DNA of 5,963 nucleotides from Candidatus Moraniibacteriota bacterium (GTDB taxonomy: Bacteria > Patescibacteriota > Minisyncoccia > Moranbacterales > GWC2-37-73). This document shows positions 5,085 through 5,963 of this stretch, one piece after another. The stretch covers positions 1 through 5,963 of the forward strand of contig DOKE01000004.1 of the NCBI GenBank assembly GCA_003510895.1, read 5' to 3'. Under the pieces are notes generated by a model that was given only the letters and a program-made list of their open reading frames with translations, was not told the origin of the DNA and searched no databases. Made by a program: the position numbers and the translations under genes. Position 1 is the stretch's first letter; each line of letters begins with the position of its first letter.

Positions 5085-5963
5085 TTATTTTTTTATAAGG
5101 CACAATTTAACCATACCACCTTTTCTTTCCATATTCAAGCCCTTAAACTGATATTTTTGCGATTTACTCTTCTTACTTTTGATAATTTTCAGCATTTCTT
5201 CTATATTAGCAAGTTCAATATCAATAAGATCATTTTTAAGCATAGAAATAGCATTCCGTAAATATTGACGCTGAATGGCAAAATGCAGCTTCAAGACATC
5301 TTCGACTCTAAATTCGATTGTGTTTTCTTTTCTGACAATCATTGAACATTTCTTTGCGGAAAATTCATCAATAAAATCAAAATCGTCCGCAGCGCTAGAG
5401 GCAAAATTAGCTAAAGATTCTTGAATTTTCGGATTGAATGTCTTTTCCAAATAGGGAAGCAATTTCAGTCTCACTTTATTACGCAAAAAAATCGGCTCGA
5501 GATTCGTTTTGTCTGTTCTATGTTTCAAATTATTTTCTTTGAGATATTGCAAAATTTCTTTTCTGGAAATTGCCAGTAACGGACGAATGATTCTGTTGTT
5601 TTTAGGCTTGATAGAAGCAATACCTTGCAAACCACTACCGCGCATCAAACGCATCAGAACTGTTTCTGCCTGATCATTTTGATTATGCGCCACGGCAATC
5701 AAATCAAATCCGATTTCCTTTCTGACTTTTTCAAAAAATTCATATCTGATTTTTCTTAAAGCATTTTCTGAGTTTTCATTTTTTGTGGCTTTTTTGAGAT
5801 TCAAAACACTAATTTCAACATTATTATTGTTCGCCAAATCCCTGACAAATTTCTCATCCATTTCAGAATCTTTTCCTCGCAATCCATAATTAATATGAGC
5901 AATGCGCAAAGAAAAATCATATTTTTTGGACAGAAAAAACAAAATATGAAAAAGACAGGCGCT
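5085..5963 (-). CDS. tilS: TilS, tRNA(Ile)-lysidine synthetase (5' end beyond window)
   Basis: TilS uses ATP and lysine to convert C34 of tRNA-Ile(CAU) to lysidine, switching it from Met to Ile identity and AUG to AUA reading. The frame is open to the right edge; 292 codons are visible. The first visible residues, SACLFHIL, fit the sequence just after the PP-loop SGGxDS, so only about 25-30 N-terminal residues should be missing. An internal TTG at 5940-5942 is therefore not the true start. Family motifs follow in order, numbered from the edge: AHINYGLRG (22-30), NALRKIRYEFF (67-77), AVAHNQNDQAETVLMRLMRGSG (90-111), IRPLLAISRKEI (126-137), and DKTNLEPIFLRNKVR (151-165). The C-terminal part is short and ends in KGLNMERKGGMVKLCLIKK. 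The total of roughly 320 aa matches the compact form of the enzyme rather than the long E. coli type. It heads a same-strand run with ftsH. Confidence 0.95.
   Translation of the reverse strand, partial: SACLFHILFFLSKKYDFSLRIAHINYGLRGKDSEMDEKFVRDLANNNNVEISVLNLKKATKNENSENALRKIRYEFFEKVRKEIGFDLIAVAHNQNDQAETVLMRLMRGSGLQGIASIKPKNNRIIRPLLAISRKEILQYLKENNLKHRTDKTNLEPIFLRNKVRLKLLPYLEKTFNPKIQESLANFASSAADDFDFIDEFSAKKCSMIVRKENTIEFRVEDVLKLHFAIQRQYLRNAISMLKNDLIDIELANIEEMLKIIKSKKSKSQKYQFKGLNMERKGGMVKLCLIKK

Noticed and set aside
4194..5261. Long + strand ORF opposite ftsH (355 codons), and shorter + strand ORFs at 3174-3617 and 4027-4644
   Set aside because: They are antisense to the fully conserved ftsH and tilS and their compositions look like reverse-complement shadows.
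5940..5942. TTG as the start codon of tilS
   Set aside because: The frame is open to the right edge and the seven residues upstream (SACLFHI) fit the TilS sequence after the PP-loop, so the gene continues outside the window.
1..5963. CRISPR array, insertion sequence, prophage or defence system
   Set aside because: No direct-repeat/spacer pattern, transposase, integrase, terminal inverted repeats or nuclease/toxin motifs were seen on either strand.

Overview
This AT-rich window reads as bacterial chromosome with short intergenic gaps and no mobile-element or phage signature. The lean gene set, standard-code ORFs, lack of Shine-Dalgarno sequences, and a thrombospondin-type-3 exported protein beside a second exported protein of unknown function resemble Patescibacteria (Candidate Phyla Radiation, Parcubacteria-like). 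That placement is inference from gene style, not from a phylogenetic marker.

Layout. Positions 1-205 are non-coding. They hold a perfect palindrome whose 16-bp core matches a parS centromere site (53-68), a perfect-consensus sigma70-type promoter (124-152), and a weaker promoter-like pair (171-199) placed so that its transcript would begin at the first start codon. On the + strand follow two exported proteins, 15 bp apart: a 316-aa protein with two thrombospondin-type-3 calcium-binding repeats after its N-terminal hydrophobic segment (206-1156), and a 312-aa protein with a classical signal peptide (1172-2110). A strong hairpin terminator (2137-2163) closes this unit.

The rest is transcribed from the minus strand, converging on the same terminator. 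In order of transcription it contains tilS (tRNA-Ile lysidine synthetase, 5' end cut by the right edge), ftsH (complete membrane AAA+ zinc protease), a 311-aa multi-pass membrane protein, and tRNA-Val(GAC). The gaps are 24, 24 and 13 bp, so this looks like one transcription unit with the tRNA as its tail. The tilS-ftsH neighbourhood is known from other bacteria, for example tilS-hprT-ftsH in Bacillus subtilis; the hprT gene is absent here.

The tilS/ftsH/tRNA block is housekeeping: decoding of AUA codons, membrane protein quality control and valine decoding. The exported pair is the least understood part and the best candidate for something undescribed. The parS site suggests the window lies in the origin-proximal, ParB-bound part of the chromosome.
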